Below, one piece after another: positions 1 through 9,903 of a stretch of DNA of 64,000 nt. Location: NCBI RefSeq assembly GCF_009741445.1, contig NZ_CP046507.1, positions 1,860,001 to 1,924,000 on the forward strand, read 5' to 3'. Made by a program: the position numbers and the translations under genes. Numbering within the stretch: position 1 is the stretch's first letter; the number at the start of each line of letters is the position of its first letter. The notes beneath the pieces were generated by a model, which ran no database searches, was not told the DNA's origin, and saw only the letters and a list, made by a program, of their open reading frames with translations. The stretch comes from Mycobacterium avium subsp. avium. Its GTDB lineage: Bacteria > Actinomycetota > Actinomycetes > Mycobacteriales > Mycobacteriaceae.

Positions 1-910
1 TGAGCTGTCCGTGCACGGCCCGGTGCACCAGCGCCCGACCCACCGCTTCCTGCAGCCGCGGGTCGCCGGGACCGCCGACGGCGTCGATCAACGACAGCAG
101 ATCGACCGAAATATCTTGGGCCTCAGCGATTCCCGGGCCGCTGGTGTACTCCGAGCCGTCTCCCATCGTGCGGCGCTCGTGATAGAGCTGCCGCGACGCG
201 ACGTCCCATCCTTTCCCCGGTTCACCCAGCACCGCGTCGTCGCCCACGTCGACGTCGTCGAAGAACTCTTCGCAGAACTCGACCGAGCCGTTGACCTGCC
301 GGATGCGATTGATGGTGACGCCGGGATGGGCAAGCGGCACCAGGAACATGGTCAGGCCTTCGTGTTTGGGCACCTGCCAGTTGGTGCGGGCCAGGCACAG
401 GCCGTAGTCGGCGGCGAACGCGCTCGTGCTCCAGGTCTTGGCGCCGTTGATGATCCAGCGATCCCCGCGGCGCTCGGCCCGGGTGAGCACACCGGCCAGG
501 TCCGATCCCCCGCTGGGCTCGGACAGCAACTGCACCAGCACTTCCTCGCCGCGCAGCGCGGCCGCGATGTGGGTGCGCTTCTGCTGCTCGCTGCCCATGT
601 CCAGGATCGTGGCGCAGCAGATGGCGAAGGACGGGACGTTGAGCAGCAGCGGCGTCTCGTAACCCACCGACTCGGCGTCGAACGCCTTCTTGTATTCGTA
701 GCTCAGCCCGAGCCCGCCGTATTCGCGCGGGAAGCAGATTCCGGCGAATCCGCCGTCGTAGAGCAGCTTTTGCAATTCCCGGGCCCGGTGCCAGGAGCTG
801 AGCTCGTCGCGCTGCAGCAGCGCCGCCCGGGCGGGATCGAGTCGCGGCATGTTCGCGGCCAGCCAGGCCCTGGCCCGGCCCCGAAATTCCTCGACCGACT
901 CCGACGTCAC
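1..910 (-). CDS. Acyl-CoA dehydrogenase, C-terminus beyond the window
   Basis: The first ~303 residues of an acyl-CoA dehydrogenase, a flavoenzyme that introduces an alpha-beta double bond into acyl-CoA esters. The product starts MTSESVEEFRGRARAWLAAN from a GTG at 908-910. It carries the family's FAD/substrate signature LSEPSGGSDLAG (about residue 125) and GAKTWSTSAF, followed by the beta-domain. The reading frame runs off the left edge, so the C-terminal helical domain and catalytic base are not visible. It is divergent from the thioesterase gene at 1069. The substrate (fatty acid, steroid side chain or other) cannot be told from this part. Confidence 0.9.
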   Translation of the reverse strand, partial: MTSESVEEFRGRARAWLAANMPRLDPARAALLQRDELSSWHRARELQKLLYDGGFAGICFPREYGGLGLSYEYKKAFDAESVGYETPLLLNVPSFAICCATILDMGSEQQKRTHIAAALRGEEVLVQLLSEPSGGSDLAGVLTRAERRGDRWIINGAKTWSTSAFAADYGLCLARTNWQVPKHEGLTMFLVPLAHPGVTINRIRQVNGSVEFCEEFFDDVDVGDDAVLGEPGKGWDVASRQLYHERRTMGDGSEYTSGPGIAEAQDISVDLLSLIDAVGGPGDPRLQEAVGRALVHRAVHGQL

Positions 911-1068
911 CGGATGGCCTCTCGTTGCAGCGTCGACCTTGTGCTGGGCGACTGTACAGCACTGCCGCGGCGGGTGTACAGGCGGCGCCCTACGAACGGA
1001 CCAGCCGGGTCCGCGAGACCCGGTGACCGGTCGCGGCGTCGCCCGCAAGTAATCTGCGTCGAACCGCC

Positions 1069-1875
1069 ATGACCGACACACATGTTTTCGATGAAGCGCT
1101 GCGCCTGGACACGCTGGGCGCCGATGCCCGGCGTGGCCGCACCCACCCGGAGTGGGCCAACATGGTCGGACCGTTCGGCGGCATCACGGCCGCCACGCTG
1201 CTCAGCGCCGTCCACGCGCACCCCGACCGCATCGGCGACCCGCTTGACCTGACCGTCAACTACGCCGCGCCCATCGCCGACGGCGACTTCGACGTCACGC
1301 TGCGGGCCGCCCGCACCAACCGCACCAACCAGCACTGGATCGTCGAGCTCAGCCAGGACGACGTGGTCAAGACCACCGCCACCGCGATCTTCGCGCTGCG
1401 GCGCGACAGCTGGTCGGACACCGAAGCGCGGCCGCCCGGCACCCCGCCGCCCGAGCGGCTGCCGAGCGTCGATCCGGGCCTGGTTCGGTGGACCGGCCGC
1501 TACGACATGCGGTACGTCGAAGGGGCGATGCCCGGGCGAGGCGAGGATCCCAGCCCGTCGTCGACCAGCACGCTGTGGGTCCGCGACAAGGCGGGACGCC
1601 CGGTGGATTATCCGGCGCTGGCCGCATTGTGTGACATCTTCTACCCGCGGGTGTTCTTGCGCCGCGGCGGCTTCGTGCCGTCCGGGACCATTTCGCTGAC
1701 CACCTACTTCCACGCCGATCAACACGAGCTCGACGCCGTGGGCGACGACTTCGTCCTGGCCAGCGCCCACGCCAACCGCTTCGACCGCGGCTATTTCGAC
1801 CAGAGCGCCCGGGTGTGGACCCGGCAGGGCGGGCTGCTGGCCAGCAGCCATCAGGTCGTCTACTTCAAAGGCTGA
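1069..1875 (+). CDS. TesB-like acyl-CoA thioesterase (double hotdog)
   Basis: A 268-residue protein of the acyl-CoA thioesterase / TesB-like superfamily, which hydrolyses acyl-CoA to free acid and CoA. The N-terminal hotdog fold shows GPFGGITAATLL (about residue 36), typical of these proteins. The C-terminal hotdog has LASAHANRFDRGYFDQSARVW-like sequence near residue 225, the usual second-domain signature. Its length is close to the family norm. It is divergently transcribed from the acyl-CoA dehydrogenase and lies 62 bases before the SnoaL-like gene, so the two enzymes plausibly serve one lipid catabolic route. The substrate is not identifiable. Confidence 0.8.
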   Translation: MTDTHVFDEALRLDTLGADARRGRTHPEWANMVGPFGGITAATLLSAVHAHPDRIGDPLDLTVNYAAPIADGDFDVTLRAARTNRTNQHWIVELSQDDVVKTTATAIFALRRDSWSDTEARPPGTPPPERLPSVDPGLVRWTGRYDMRYVEGAMPGRGEDPSPSSTSTLWVRDKAGRPVDYPALAALCDIFYPRVFLRRGGFVPSGTISLTTYFHADQHELDAVGDDFVLASAHANRFDRGYFDQSARVWTRQGGLLASSHQVVYFKG

Positions 1876-1937
1876 CGGGTTTACACTTCGCCAGGGAAAC
1901 GTCACGTGCAGACCCGTGCGAGAAGAATCGAGCCGCA

Positions 1938-2456
1938 ATGACCGAGCGCGCGCACAGCGCGGTCGCCGACACCCTGCCGGCGATCGAATCCATCAAGCAA
2001 CTCAAGGCGCGCTACTGCCGCTACCTGGACACCAAGGACTGGGCGGCCTGGCGGACGATCTTCACCGACGACTTTCTCAGCGACACCTCCGAAGCCGGCG
2101 GCGCGGTGATCGCCGGCGCCGACGACTTCGTGGCCTTCACCCGCCGGGCACTCGGCCGCGCCACCCAGCCGACGGCGCATCAGGTGCACAACCCCGAGAT
2201 CGAGCTCACCTCGGCGACGACCGCGCGCGGGACGTGGGCGCTGCAAGACGTCGTCCGCTTCGGGCCCGGGATAACCTTGGTCGGCTACGGCCACTACCAC
2301 GAAACCTACGAAAACATCGACGGCCAGTGGTTCATCAAGAGCTCCAAGCTAACTCGACTGCGCGAGGACATCGTGACTCCCCTCTTCTCGATCTACGTCT
2401 CCCCCCGGATCCGCGCCGCGATCGGCACCTTCGCCGGCCGCCTGATGGATCGGTGA
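1938..2456 (+). CDS. SnoaL-like / NTF2-fold protein
   Basis: A 172-residue protein with the SnoaL-like (nuclear transport factor 2) fold. The start ATG at 1938 gives MTERAHSAVADTLPAIESIK; the frame is open further upstream but overlaps the previous gene without need. The family pattern is clear: IKQLKARYCRYLDTKDW, then WRTIFTDDF, then HQVHNPEIEL and WFIKSSKLTRL. Family members are isomerases, dehydratases, hydrolases or non-catalytic binding proteins; in mycobacteria they often sit among steroid and lipid genes. Only 7 bases separate it from the epimerase gene, so co-transcription is likely. The reaction is unknown. Confidence 0.75.
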   Translation: MTERAHSAVADTLPAIESIKQLKARYCRYLDTKDWAAWRTIFTDDFLSDTSEAGGAVIAGADDFVAFTRRALGRATQPTAHQVHNPEIELTSATTARGTWALQDVVRFGPGITLVGYGHYHETYENIDGQWFIKSSKLTRLREDIVTPLFSIYVSPRIRAAIGTFAGRLMDR

Positions 2457-2463
2457 CCCGGCC

Positions 2464-3564
2464 ATGACCGCCAACACCGTTCTGGTCACCGGCGCGTTCG
2501 GACAGGTCGGCAAGCGCTGCACGCAGCTTCTGCTGCAGCGCGGACGCACCGTCGTCGCGATGGACCTGCGCAATGACAACACCGCCGCCGTCGCAACCGA
2601 ACTCGCCGCCGGCGGCTATCCCGGCACGCTGATTCCCGCCTACACCGACCTGCTGGACGCCGAGGCGGTGCGGGACCTGGTCACCGCCCACCAGCCCGAC
2701 GCCGTCGTGCACCTGGCCGCCGTGGTCTCCCCGCTGTCATATCGCAAGCCCGACCTGGCCCGGCGAGTCAACGTCGGCGGCACGGAGAACCTGTTGGCCG
2801 CCTGCACGGCGCTGTCCCGCCCGCCCCTGTTCCTGATGGCCTCCAGCGCCGCGGTCTACGGGTCGCGAAACCCCTACCGCCAGCCGGAGCGGATCACCCC
2901 GGACACCCCGGTGAACCCGATCGACCAATACGGCCAGGACAAGGTGCTGGCCGAGGCGGCAATCCGGGCCAGCGGGCTGCCGTATGCGCTGTTCCGGCTC
3001 GGCGGGATCATCTCGCCGGACACCCACGCCTCCATCAACGGCGACTACCTGCTGCTGATGCGGTCAATGCCCAGCGACAACCGGATGCACGCGGTGGATG
3101 CGCGGGACGTGGCGCTGGCCTTCGCCAACGGCGTCGATCGTGCGGCCACCATTTCCGGCAAGGTGCTGCTCATCGGCGGCAACGAGTCCTACGTGCTCAC
3201 CCAGCGCGAACTGGAGGACGCCATGATGGAGGCCGTCGGGCTGGGCCGGCTCGGCCCGTCGGCCAGTTTGCCCGGCAACCCGGCCGACGACCGGGGCTGG
3301 AGTTTCACCGGCTGGTACGACACCACCGAAGCCCAGCAGCTGCTCGACTTCCAGGAGCACGACTGGAGCCAGACGGTGGCCTGGCTGGCCGAATCGCAGG
3401 GCCGCAGCCGGCTCGCCCTGCGACTGCTGGGGCCGCTGCTGCGGCCCCTCCTGCGCACCATCTTGATCGTGCAGCGCCGGCTGGAGGGACGCGGCCCCTA
3501 CGCCGACCCGTGGACGTTGATCGAAAAGAAGTACGGCACAGCGGCATTGGCGACCGCCGACTAA
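2464..3564 (+). CDS. NAD-dependent epimerase/dehydratase (extended SDR)
   Basis: A 366-residue extended short-chain dehydrogenase. A Rossmann glycine motif VTGAFGQVGKR begins near residue 8, an acidic DLRND follows the second strand (NAD(H) preference), VHLAAVVSPLSY is the usual post-beta-4 region, and the catalytic YGQDK (YxxxK) sits near residue 158. It is likely an oxidoreductase or epimerase acting on a sterol, sugar or lipid; the sequence does not resolve which. Co-directional with the two genes upstream, 7 bases after the SnoaL-like gene. The C-terminus is extended and contains a hydrophobic Leu-rich stretch (about 317-335) that may associate with membrane. Confidence 0.8.
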   Translation: MTANTVLVTGAFGQVGKRCTQLLLQRGRTVVAMDLRNDNTAAVATELAAGGYPGTLIPAYTDLLDAEAVRDLVTAHQPDAVVHLAAVVSPLSYRKPDLARRVNVGGTENLLAACTALSRPPLFLMASSAAVYGSRNPYRQPERITPDTPVNPIDQYGQDKVLAEAAIRASGLPYALFRLGGIISPDTHASINGDYLLLMRSMPSDNRMHAVDARDVALAFANGVDRAATISGKVLLIGGNESYVLTQRELEDAMMEAVGLGRLGPSASLPGNPADDRGWSFTGWYDTTEAQQLLDFQEHDWSQTVAWLAESQGRSRLALRLLGPLLRPLLRTILIVQRRLEGRGPYADPWTLIEKKYGTAALATAD

Positions 3565-3573
3565 CCGGTTCGG

Positions 3574-4545
<972 letters not shown>

Positions 4546-4631
4546 GGCGCGTCTCCTGTTCCTGACGTGATTGCGCGCGGGGCCGGACGGTAGCGTGGCG
4601 CTGTGTCCCGCGTCGAGCTTCCCGCGATCTG

Positions 4632-5942
4632 ATGCAGCACGCAAACAGCGCGCGGCCGGCGCGCAATCTGGCGGTCGACTATTACCGCGTGTCCGGGGTG
4701 GTGCTGATCGTGCTCGGGCACTGGCTGGCCGGATCGGTGACCTATCACGACGGGCAGTTCGGCCGGCAGAACCCGTTGGTGGACATGCCCTGGACGCAAT
4801 GGCTGACCTGGCCGTTCCAGGCGGTTCCGACCTTCTTCCTGGTGGCCGGGTACGCCGGCGCGGTGTCCTGGACGCACCGGCACGACGAAGAGGGAGTGCC
4901 CCGTCGGTCCTGGCTGCAGCGCCGGCTGGCCCGGGTCCTCGGGCCGACCGCGGTGTATGCGGTGCTGGTGTCGGCGGTGGTGGTCGCGCTGGCCGCCTGC
5001 GGCGTGGCGGGTTCGGTGCTCGAGTACGCCGGTTGGGCGGTGGCCATGCACCTGTGGTTTTTGGCGGTGTATCTGGTGGTGGTGTCGTTGACGCCGATTG
5101 CGCTTGTCGCGCAACGCCGTTGGGGCCTGTGGGTGCCTGCGGCACTCGCTGTGACGGTGGCCGTGCTCGATGCGGCCCGGATCGGCGCCCATCTGCCCCA
5201 CCTCAGCTGGGTGAACTATGTGTTGGGCTGGGGAACGCTGTATCAGCTCGGGATCGCTTGGCACGAAGGGTCATTGGCGGGCCGCCGGCCGTGGCTGCTG
5301 GCCGGCGTCTCGGCGGTGCTGCTGGCGGCATTGATCTGGCTGCGCGTGTATCCGGTCAGTATGATCGGGGTTCCCGGCCAGACCATCGACAACACCACGC
5401 CGCCCACCGTGGCGCTGCTGGCCTTCGGCGGCGCCCAAACCGGAATCGTGATGGCGGCTGCACCCGCGCTCAACCGCGCACTGCGCGCCATCCGGGCCGA
5501 GCGGGGGCTCTCGATCGCCAACAACAACATCATGGCCCTCTACCTGTGGCACATGATTCCCGTCGTGATCGTGGCGATCGTCGGATATCCGGCCGGGCTG
5601 TTGCCGCAGCCCCCCGAAGGCAGCGTGCAGTGGTGGCAGGCCCGGCTGGAATGGGTGGCCGTCCTGAGCGCGGTGACGGCGGTCGAGATGGTGCTGTTGT
5701 GGTGGGCCCGAAGGCTTTTCGCCGCGCCGCTGCCACTGCTTGGCGTGCCGCTGCCCGCGCGCGCCGCCGAACCGGTGCTGCTGGCCGGTGCGGCGCTGGC
5801 GGCCTACACCCTGTCCGTGGTGGCCGCCGAGGGCTTTGCGCCCGACGGGCGGTTCCCGTGGCCGACCGCCCTGGTTTTCACGGCCGGTGTGCTGCTCGCG
5901 GCGTTACGTCCCACCGCTCGCCCGGTGGAGCGGCCGGCGTGA
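4632..5942 (+). CDS. Acyltransferase 3 family integral membrane protein
   Basis: A 436-residue multi-pass protein of the acyltransferase 3 (OatA/NodX-like) family, which moves acyl groups onto extracytoplasmic sugars or lipids. The N-terminus [20 protein letters not shown] carries the conserved Arg-Asp and His of helix 1. [15 protein letters not shown] is the helix-2 equivalent of the family F-x-x-S/A-G-Y region. About ten further hydrophobic helices follow, with LYLWHMIPV as the late conserved H motif. No good ribosome site precedes the ATG at 4632, so the exact start is less certain. The acceptor, such as a cell-wall glycan or glycolipid, cannot be inferred. Confidence 0.85.
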   Translation: MQHANSARPARNLAVDYYRVSGVVLIVLGHWLAGSVTYHDGQFGRQNPLVDMPWTQWLTWPFQAVPTFFLVAGYAGAVSWTHRHDEEGVPRRSWLQRRLARVLGPTAVYAVLVSAVVVALAACGVAGSVLEYAGWAVAMHLWFLAVYLVVVSLTPIALVAQRRWGLWVPAALAVTVAVLDAARIGAHLPHLSWVNYVLGWGTLYQLGIAWHEGSLAGRRPWLLAGVSAVLLAALIWLRVYPVSMIGVPGQTIDNTTPPTVALLAFGGAQTGIVMAAAPALNRALRAIRAERGLSIANNNIMALYLWHMIPVVIVAIVGYPAGLLPQPPEGSVQWWQARLEWVAVLSAVTAVEMVLLWWARRLFAAPLPLLGVPLPARAAEPVLLAGAALAAYTLSVVAAEGFAPDGRFPWPTALVFTAGVLLAALRPTARPVERPA

Positions 5943-5976
5943 ACCGGGTTGTTCGGCCGGCGGCGCGGCCGCGTGC

Positions 5977-6861
5977 TCAGGCCGGCGGTCGCGCGACGAT
6001 GACCGGTACCCGCACCGAGTGCAGGACGGCGTTGCTCACCGAACCCAGCAGCAGCCGGGCCAGCCCGCCCCGACCGTGGCTGCCGACCACCACCAACTGC
6101 GCGGTTTCCGAGCTGCTGATGATGTGTTGCGCCGCCCGGTCACGGGCGACCAGGCGATGGACGGTCACGTCGGGATAGCGTTCCTGCCAGCCCGCCAGGC
6201 TCTCGGCGAGGTGGCGCTCCGCTTCGGCTTCGACTATCGGCCAATCGATTTCGAATACCTCGGTGACCGCGGTGTCGCTCCACGCGTGGATGGCCACCAG
6301 ATCGACGCCGCGCCGGGATGCTTCGTCGAACGCGATTTCGGTGGCCAGTTCGGAGGCCGGTGAGCCGTCGGTGCCCAGCAGCACCGGCGCGCTGTGCGGA
6401 TCCGGCAGCTCTTCGTCCCGCACGACCGCGACCGGGCAGTTCGCGTGACGCACCACCGCCGAGCTGACCGAGCCGAGCAGACCGCGGGCCAGCAATCCAT
6501 GTCCGGCGCTGCCCAGCACCAGCATTCGCACGGCGCCGGACAGCTCGAGCAGGGCGGGCACCGGGGCCGAGTAGAGCAGTTTTCGGCCGATTGGAACCTG
6601 GCGGTCGGCCGGCATCGCCTCCTCGGCGATCTTGGTGGCGTGCAGGATCGCTTGTTTGCCTTCGTCTTCCAGGTTGGTGGCCAGCGCCTCGGGGTACGGG
6701 ACCGGCGGGTACATGGTGGTCGGGGTCGACACCGCGTGCACGATGGTCAGCGGGCAGTGGCGCATCGCCGCTTCCCGGGCCGCCCAGTAGGCGGCCGCGT
6801 TCGAGGCCGGCGAGCCGTCGACCGCGACGGCGATGCCGAGTTGCTGGACGGGTGCGGACAT
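5977..6861 (-). CDS. Universal stress protein, tandem USP domains
   Basis: A 294-residue protein with two universal stress protein domains (about 5-145 and 155-292), the layout of mycobacterial Rv2623-type proteins. Both domains retain the ATP-binding G-x2-G-x9-G-S signature: GSAGHGLLARGLLGSVS and GSHGRGGLARLLLGSVS. ATP-binding USPs of this type are cytoplasmic stress and dormancy factors in M. tuberculosis. The ATG at 6861 is preceded by GGAG. It is co-directional with the sigma/anti-sigma/transporter operon upstream, 67 bases after the transporter stop. A weak DosR-like half-palindrome lies in that gap. Confidence 0.9.
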   Translation of the reverse strand: MSAPVQQLGIAVAVDGSPASNAAAYWAAREAAMRHCPLTIVHAVSTPTTMYPPVPYPEALATNLEDEGKQAILHATKIAEEAMPADRQVPIGRKLLYSAPVPALLELSGAVRMLVLGSAGHGLLARGLLGSVSSAVVRHANCPVAVVRDEELPDPHSAPVLLGTDGSPASELATEIAFDEASRRGVDLVAIHAWSDTAVTEVFEIDWPIVEAEAERHLAESLAGWQERYPDVTVHRLVARDRAAQHIISSSETAQLVVVGSHGRGGLARLLLGSVSNAVLHSVRVPVIVARPPA

Positions 6862-6911
6862 TTCATTCTCCCTCCATCGGTGACCATGCTATTCCGCGGA
6901 GGGGGTGTCGG

Positions 6912-6931
6912 TCGTGAGGCTTTGGTCCTCA
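6912..6931 (-). promoter_or_regulatory. Weak DosR-like box upstream of the USP gene
   Basis: On the minus strand the sequence CTGAGGACCAAAGCCTCACG matches the dormancy regulator DosR consensus (TTSGGGACTWWAGTCCCSAA) at about 12 of 20 positions, including the GGAC core and the central AAAG. It ends about 50 bases before the USP start. Many mycobacterial USP genes are DosR-controlled, which gives the match some weight, but the right half-site is poor. Confidence 0.25.
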
Positions 6932-7873
6932 GCCGTCGGGCCGGAGGGCTCCCGTCGAAAGGAGGCGGCGCCGCTGCAAGTGCGCGATGATCCAGAACGG
7001 CAGCGCCACGAAGACGGTGCCGCCGATCAGGTTGCCCACGGTGGTGACGCCGATGTTGGTCAGCAGGCCGTGGTCGCCGAATCCCCAGCCGATATCGCCG
7101 CGCGCCGCGATCGGGTGAAACAGGTTGAGCAGCAAGGGAAGTCCGACGAACCCGACGTTGGCGATCACGTGCTGGGTGCCACCGATCACGAACGCGAACG
7201 GGCCGTAGAACGCCAGCGCCATCCGGGCCACGTCGCTGCGGGCCTTGAAGAACATGCACATCGAGGTCTGCAGGAACCACGTGCACAGCACGGCGAGCAG
7301 CAGCGCCGTCCAGAACGGCTGGCCGGCCTTCTGGGTGCCGACGGTCGCGGCGCGGTCGGCGAAGGCGCCCAGGTAGGGGCCGCCGGCGGCGGCGCACACG
7401 GTGACGAACACCAGCGCGCCGACGATGTTGCCGACCAGTCCGACGGCGACCAGCACCACGTAGCTGCGGATGCTCAGCGCCCGTTGCAGCACGGCGAGAA
7501 AGCCGGCGGCCATGTCGGCGGTGATCAGCGACATGCCCGACACCAGGATGAGGACGAAAGACATGCCGAATGCCAGGCCCATCAACAGGCTCGCCACTCC
7601 CGGTGTCTTGACGCCGGTGCTGACCACCAGGGCCAGCAGCACACCGAAGGCCACCATCGCGCCGCCGACCAACGAGCGCATCAGGAACGCCCACGGGTGC
7701 GCCGCCTTTTCCACCGCCATGGCCGAAACCCGGTCCACCATGGCGCCGACCGTCAGCGGCTCGAAGGGATCCGCGGTGCCGCCGTCGCCGGCGACGGCGG
7801 CGGGCAACGCGGTGACCGTGTCCACCACCGCCACTGCGCCCTGGCGCTGCGGCGCTGAAGCGTTGATCGTCAT
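6929..7873 (-). CDS. Formate/nitrite transporter (FNT) family protein
   Basis: A 314-residue integral membrane protein of the FNT family, pentameric channels for formate, nitrite or related small monovalent anions. Six hydrophobic helices are visible, with SLVGGAMVAFGVLLALVV-like TM1-2, a conserved FGPFAFVIGG-like late helix (here YGPFAFVIGGTQHVIANVGF) and GNLIGGTVFVALPFW at TM6. The conserved pore His of the NxxH region is represented by QHVIAN. The ATG at 7873 overlaps the anti-sigma stop by four bases (ATGA), so the two are translationally coupled. Pairing of an FNT channel with a dedicated sigma factor is unusual. The real substrate is unknown. Confidence 0.85.
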   Translation of the reverse strand: MTINASAPQRQGAVAVVDTVTALPAAVAGDGGTADPFEPLTVGAMVDRVSAMAVEKAAHPWAFLMRSLVGGAMVAFGVLLALVVSTGVKTPGVASLLMGLAFGMSFVLILVSGMSLITADMAAGFLAVLQRALSIRSYVVLVAVGLVGNIVGALVFVTVCAAAGGPYLGAFADRAATVGTQKAGQPFWTALLLAVLCTWFLQTSMCMFFKARSDVARMALAFYGPFAFVIGGTQHVIANVGFVGLPLLLNLFHPIAARGDIGWGFGDHGLLTNIGVTTVGNLIGGTVFVALPFWIIAHLQRRRLLSTGALRPDG

Positions 7874-8139
7874 CGGTGTTCGCCTTTCGTCAAGGTGTTG
7901 AGCGCGTTGAGGATTCGGGTCACGTCGTGCTCGCCGAGCTGCTCGCCGTCGAAGACATGACGGAGCAGGATCTTGAGGTCGAGCATCTGTTGCAGGTAGA
8001 CCAGGCACGGCGGGCACTCGTCGAGGTGCTTGGCCACGATCGGCCCCCACTGCTGCGGGTCGGCGTCGACGAGGTCGTCGACCAGGCGAACGAAGTCGAC
8101 GCAGTCGATGGCGGGGACGGTGTTGTCGGGAACGGTCAT
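7870..8139 (-). CDS. Zinc-binding anti-sigma factor (ZAS type)
   Basis: An 89-residue protein with the HxxxCxxC zinc motif of ZAS anti-sigma factors (KHLDECPPCLVYL, about residues 36-48), with an N-terminal DFVRLVDDLVDAD helix. It has no membrane segment, so it is a soluble RsrA/RshA-like regulator that would bind the sigma factor encoded just upstream and release it on redox or metal signals. Its ATG at 8139 overlaps the sigma stop by four bases and its own stop overlaps the FNT start by four bases. Function is inferred from motif and position. Confidence 0.85.
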   Translation of the reverse strand: MTVPDNTVPAIDCVDFVRLVDDLVDADPQQWGPIVAKHLDECPPCLVYLQQMLDLKILLRHVFDGEQLGEHDVTRILNALNTLTKGEHR

Positions 8140-8765
8140 GGCTGGTACCGCTTTTCCAATTCGTTTCGGAGATTTCCCCGGGCCCGGTAGAGCAGCGCCC
8201 GCTGCGCCTCGGCGGACAGTTGCAGCAGCTCCGCCGCCTCCTCGGCCGAGATGCCGACGAGATCCCGCAGGATCACGAGTTGGCGCTGGCGCGCGGGCAA
8301 CGCGTCCAGCGCCTCGCGCAGGTAGCCCAGCAGCTCGCGGTGCACGGTCTGGTCTTCGGGCAAAAACCGGCGCGACGGCGGCACCCTCCAGTGGCCGGCA
8401 TCGGGATGCCCGGCGGGATGCATGCGGCCGGAGAGCGGGTCGACGGCCTCGATGTCCGCGTCGGCCAGCACCTCGTGACGGCGGATCCGCGACTCCCGGC
8501 GGCGGTGCCGCGCGGCGGTGTGCTTGACGATGCCGAACAGCCAGGTGCCGACCGACGATCGGCCCTGAAACGAGTCCGAGGATCGCAGCACCTGCAGCCA
8601 CGCCTCCTGCACGGCCTCTTCGGCCACCGCCGGCGAATCCACCATGGTGCGGGCGAAATTCAGCATCGGCCGGTGAAAGTCGCGCACCAGGCGGGCCAGC
8701 GGCACACCGCCGACCAACCGCCCCGCGTCGGTGCCCTCCGGCGGCACCGCCACCGGGGTCACCAT
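8136..8765 (-). CDS. ECF-family RNA polymerase sigma factor
   Basis: A 209-residue extracytoplasmic-function sigma factor. Region 2 is seen in LARLVRDFHRPMLNFARTMV and AEEAVQEAWLQVLRSSDSF (about 20-72), with GTWLFGIVKHTAARHRRRES as region 2.4. Region 4 is ALPARQRQLVILRDLVGISA (about 150-170) followed by AEEAAELLQLSAEAQRALLYRAR. The start is the ATG at 8765; upstream open frame is non-family sequence. It is 10 bases after the acyl-CoA dehydrogenase-like stop, so it may be read from that promoter too. It forms a coupled operon with the anti-sigma and FNT genes. No M. tuberculosis Sig name is assigned. Confidence 0.88.
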   Translation of the reverse strand: MVTPVAVPPEGTDAGRLVGGVPLARLVRDFHRPMLNFARTMVDSPAVAEEAVQEAWLQVLRSSDSFQGRSSVGTWLFGIVKHTAARHRRRESRIRRHEVLADADIEAVDPLSGRMHPAGHPDAGHWRVPPSRRFLPEDQTVHRELLGYLREALDALPARQRQLVILRDLVGISAEEAAELLQLSAEAQRALLYRARGNLRNELEKRYQP

Positions 8766-8775
8766 CGACCCGTGC

Positions 8776-9843
8776 TCAGCCGCATCCGGCCAGCTCCCAG
8801 CGCAGCTGCGCCTCGGACGGGGACTGGACCGGAATGAACGCCGCCTCCCGGTAGCGCCTGCTCGCCGATGTCCTGCTCGCATAACCCTTGCCGCCGGCGG
8901 TGCGGATCTCCACATCGGCGCTGGCGGCGGCCAATTCGGCCGCGGCCAGCCGAAGTGACAACAGCTCCTTCTTGCTCGGCGCCGCCGGCCCGCCCACGGC
9001 CGCGGCCAGTTTCGCCAGCGTTTCCTCGGCTGCGCCCAGCTTCTCGGTGATGGCTTCGACGTCGGCGCGAAACACCGCGTTGACTCCGCCCAGCCCGAAG
9101 CCGGCCTGCCGCACCGCGGTCCGGCTCAGCCCCAGGCACATCGCGGATTGCAGCACAAGGAAAGTCGGCCGGACCGCCTGCAGGAAGCCGTCGAAATCGC
9201 GGGACAGCACCTGCTCGTCGGCGATGTGCGCGCCGTCGAAGTTCAGATACGACGAGGCGGTGCTGCCTAGGGCGAGCAGATCGAAGTGCTCGCCCAGGAT
9301 CACCCCGGGCGTGTCCAGCGGCACCGCGACGATCAACCGCTCGCCGGCCTCGGTGCGCACCGCGGTCACCATCGTCGAATCGGGATACAGGTTGCTGGCC
9401 CACCTGATCGGCCCGGACACCCGGTAGCCGCCGGCCACCGGCGTGGCGGTCAGCTCCATGCTGCCGCAGCCCGCCGCCTCTTTGAACGCGGCGGCCATGC
9501 CGGTGACCCCGAGTACGCTTCCGCGCAGCAGCGGCCGGACCGCGACGGCGCTGAACGGGGTTGCGGCCGTGAGCAAATACTCGACCGTCATGCGGTGCGC
9601 CCACAGCGAGAAGCCGGTGCTCATGCAGATCCCGGAGATGGACCGGATCACCTCGGCCATCACCGGCAGCCGGCCGTCGCGGTTGCCGGGGGCGCCGATC
9701 CCGAGCACGCCGGCCTCGCCCAGCGCGGTGAAGCTGCGCCGGGCGCTGTCCTGGCCGCGGTCCAGCACCGCGGCATGAGCCCGGATGTCCTCGACCAGCG
9801 CGGCGTCGAGCAGGCCGGTTGCGCCATCCACGGTCGCCGTCAT
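8776..9843 (-). CDS. Acyl-CoA dehydrogenase family protein
   Basis: A 355-residue member of the acyl-CoA dehydrogenase / flavin monooxygenase-like family. It has the N-terminal helical domain (VLDRGQDSARRSFTALGEAG), a middle beta domain with GGYRVSGPIRWASNL (about residue 145) and a C-terminal four-helix domain ending GGKGYASRTSASRRYREAAF. The terminal R-x-x-R-E-A-x-F pattern is typical of the family's closing helix. It lacks an obvious catalytic Glu position that I can place, so it may be a flavin-dependent monooxygenase or oxidase rather than a beta-oxidation enzyme. Co-directional with OsmC upstream (60 bases) and sigma factor downstream. Confidence 0.7.
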   Translation of the reverse strand: MTATVDGATGLLDAALVEDIRAHAAVLDRGQDSARRSFTALGEAGVLGIGAPGNRDGRLPVMAEVIRSISGICMSTGFSLWAHRMTVEYLLTAATPFSAVAVRPLLRGSVLGVTGMAAAFKEAAGCGSMELTATPVAGGYRVSGPIRWASNLYPDSTMVTAVRTEAGERLIVAVPLDTPGVILGEHFDLLALGSTASSYLNFDGAHIADEQVLSRDFDGFLQAVRPTFLVLQSAMCLGLSRTAVRQAGFGLGGVNAVFRADVEAITEKLGAAEETLAKLAAAVGGPAAPSKKELLSLRLAAAELAAASADVEIRTAGGKGYASRTSASRRYREAAFIPVQSPSEAQLRWELAGCG

Positions 9844-9903
9844 GCCATCACCTCCGGCGTCCCGGCATCGAATGCCGTTGGGGCCCAGCGCAGTTCGCGG
9901 TGC

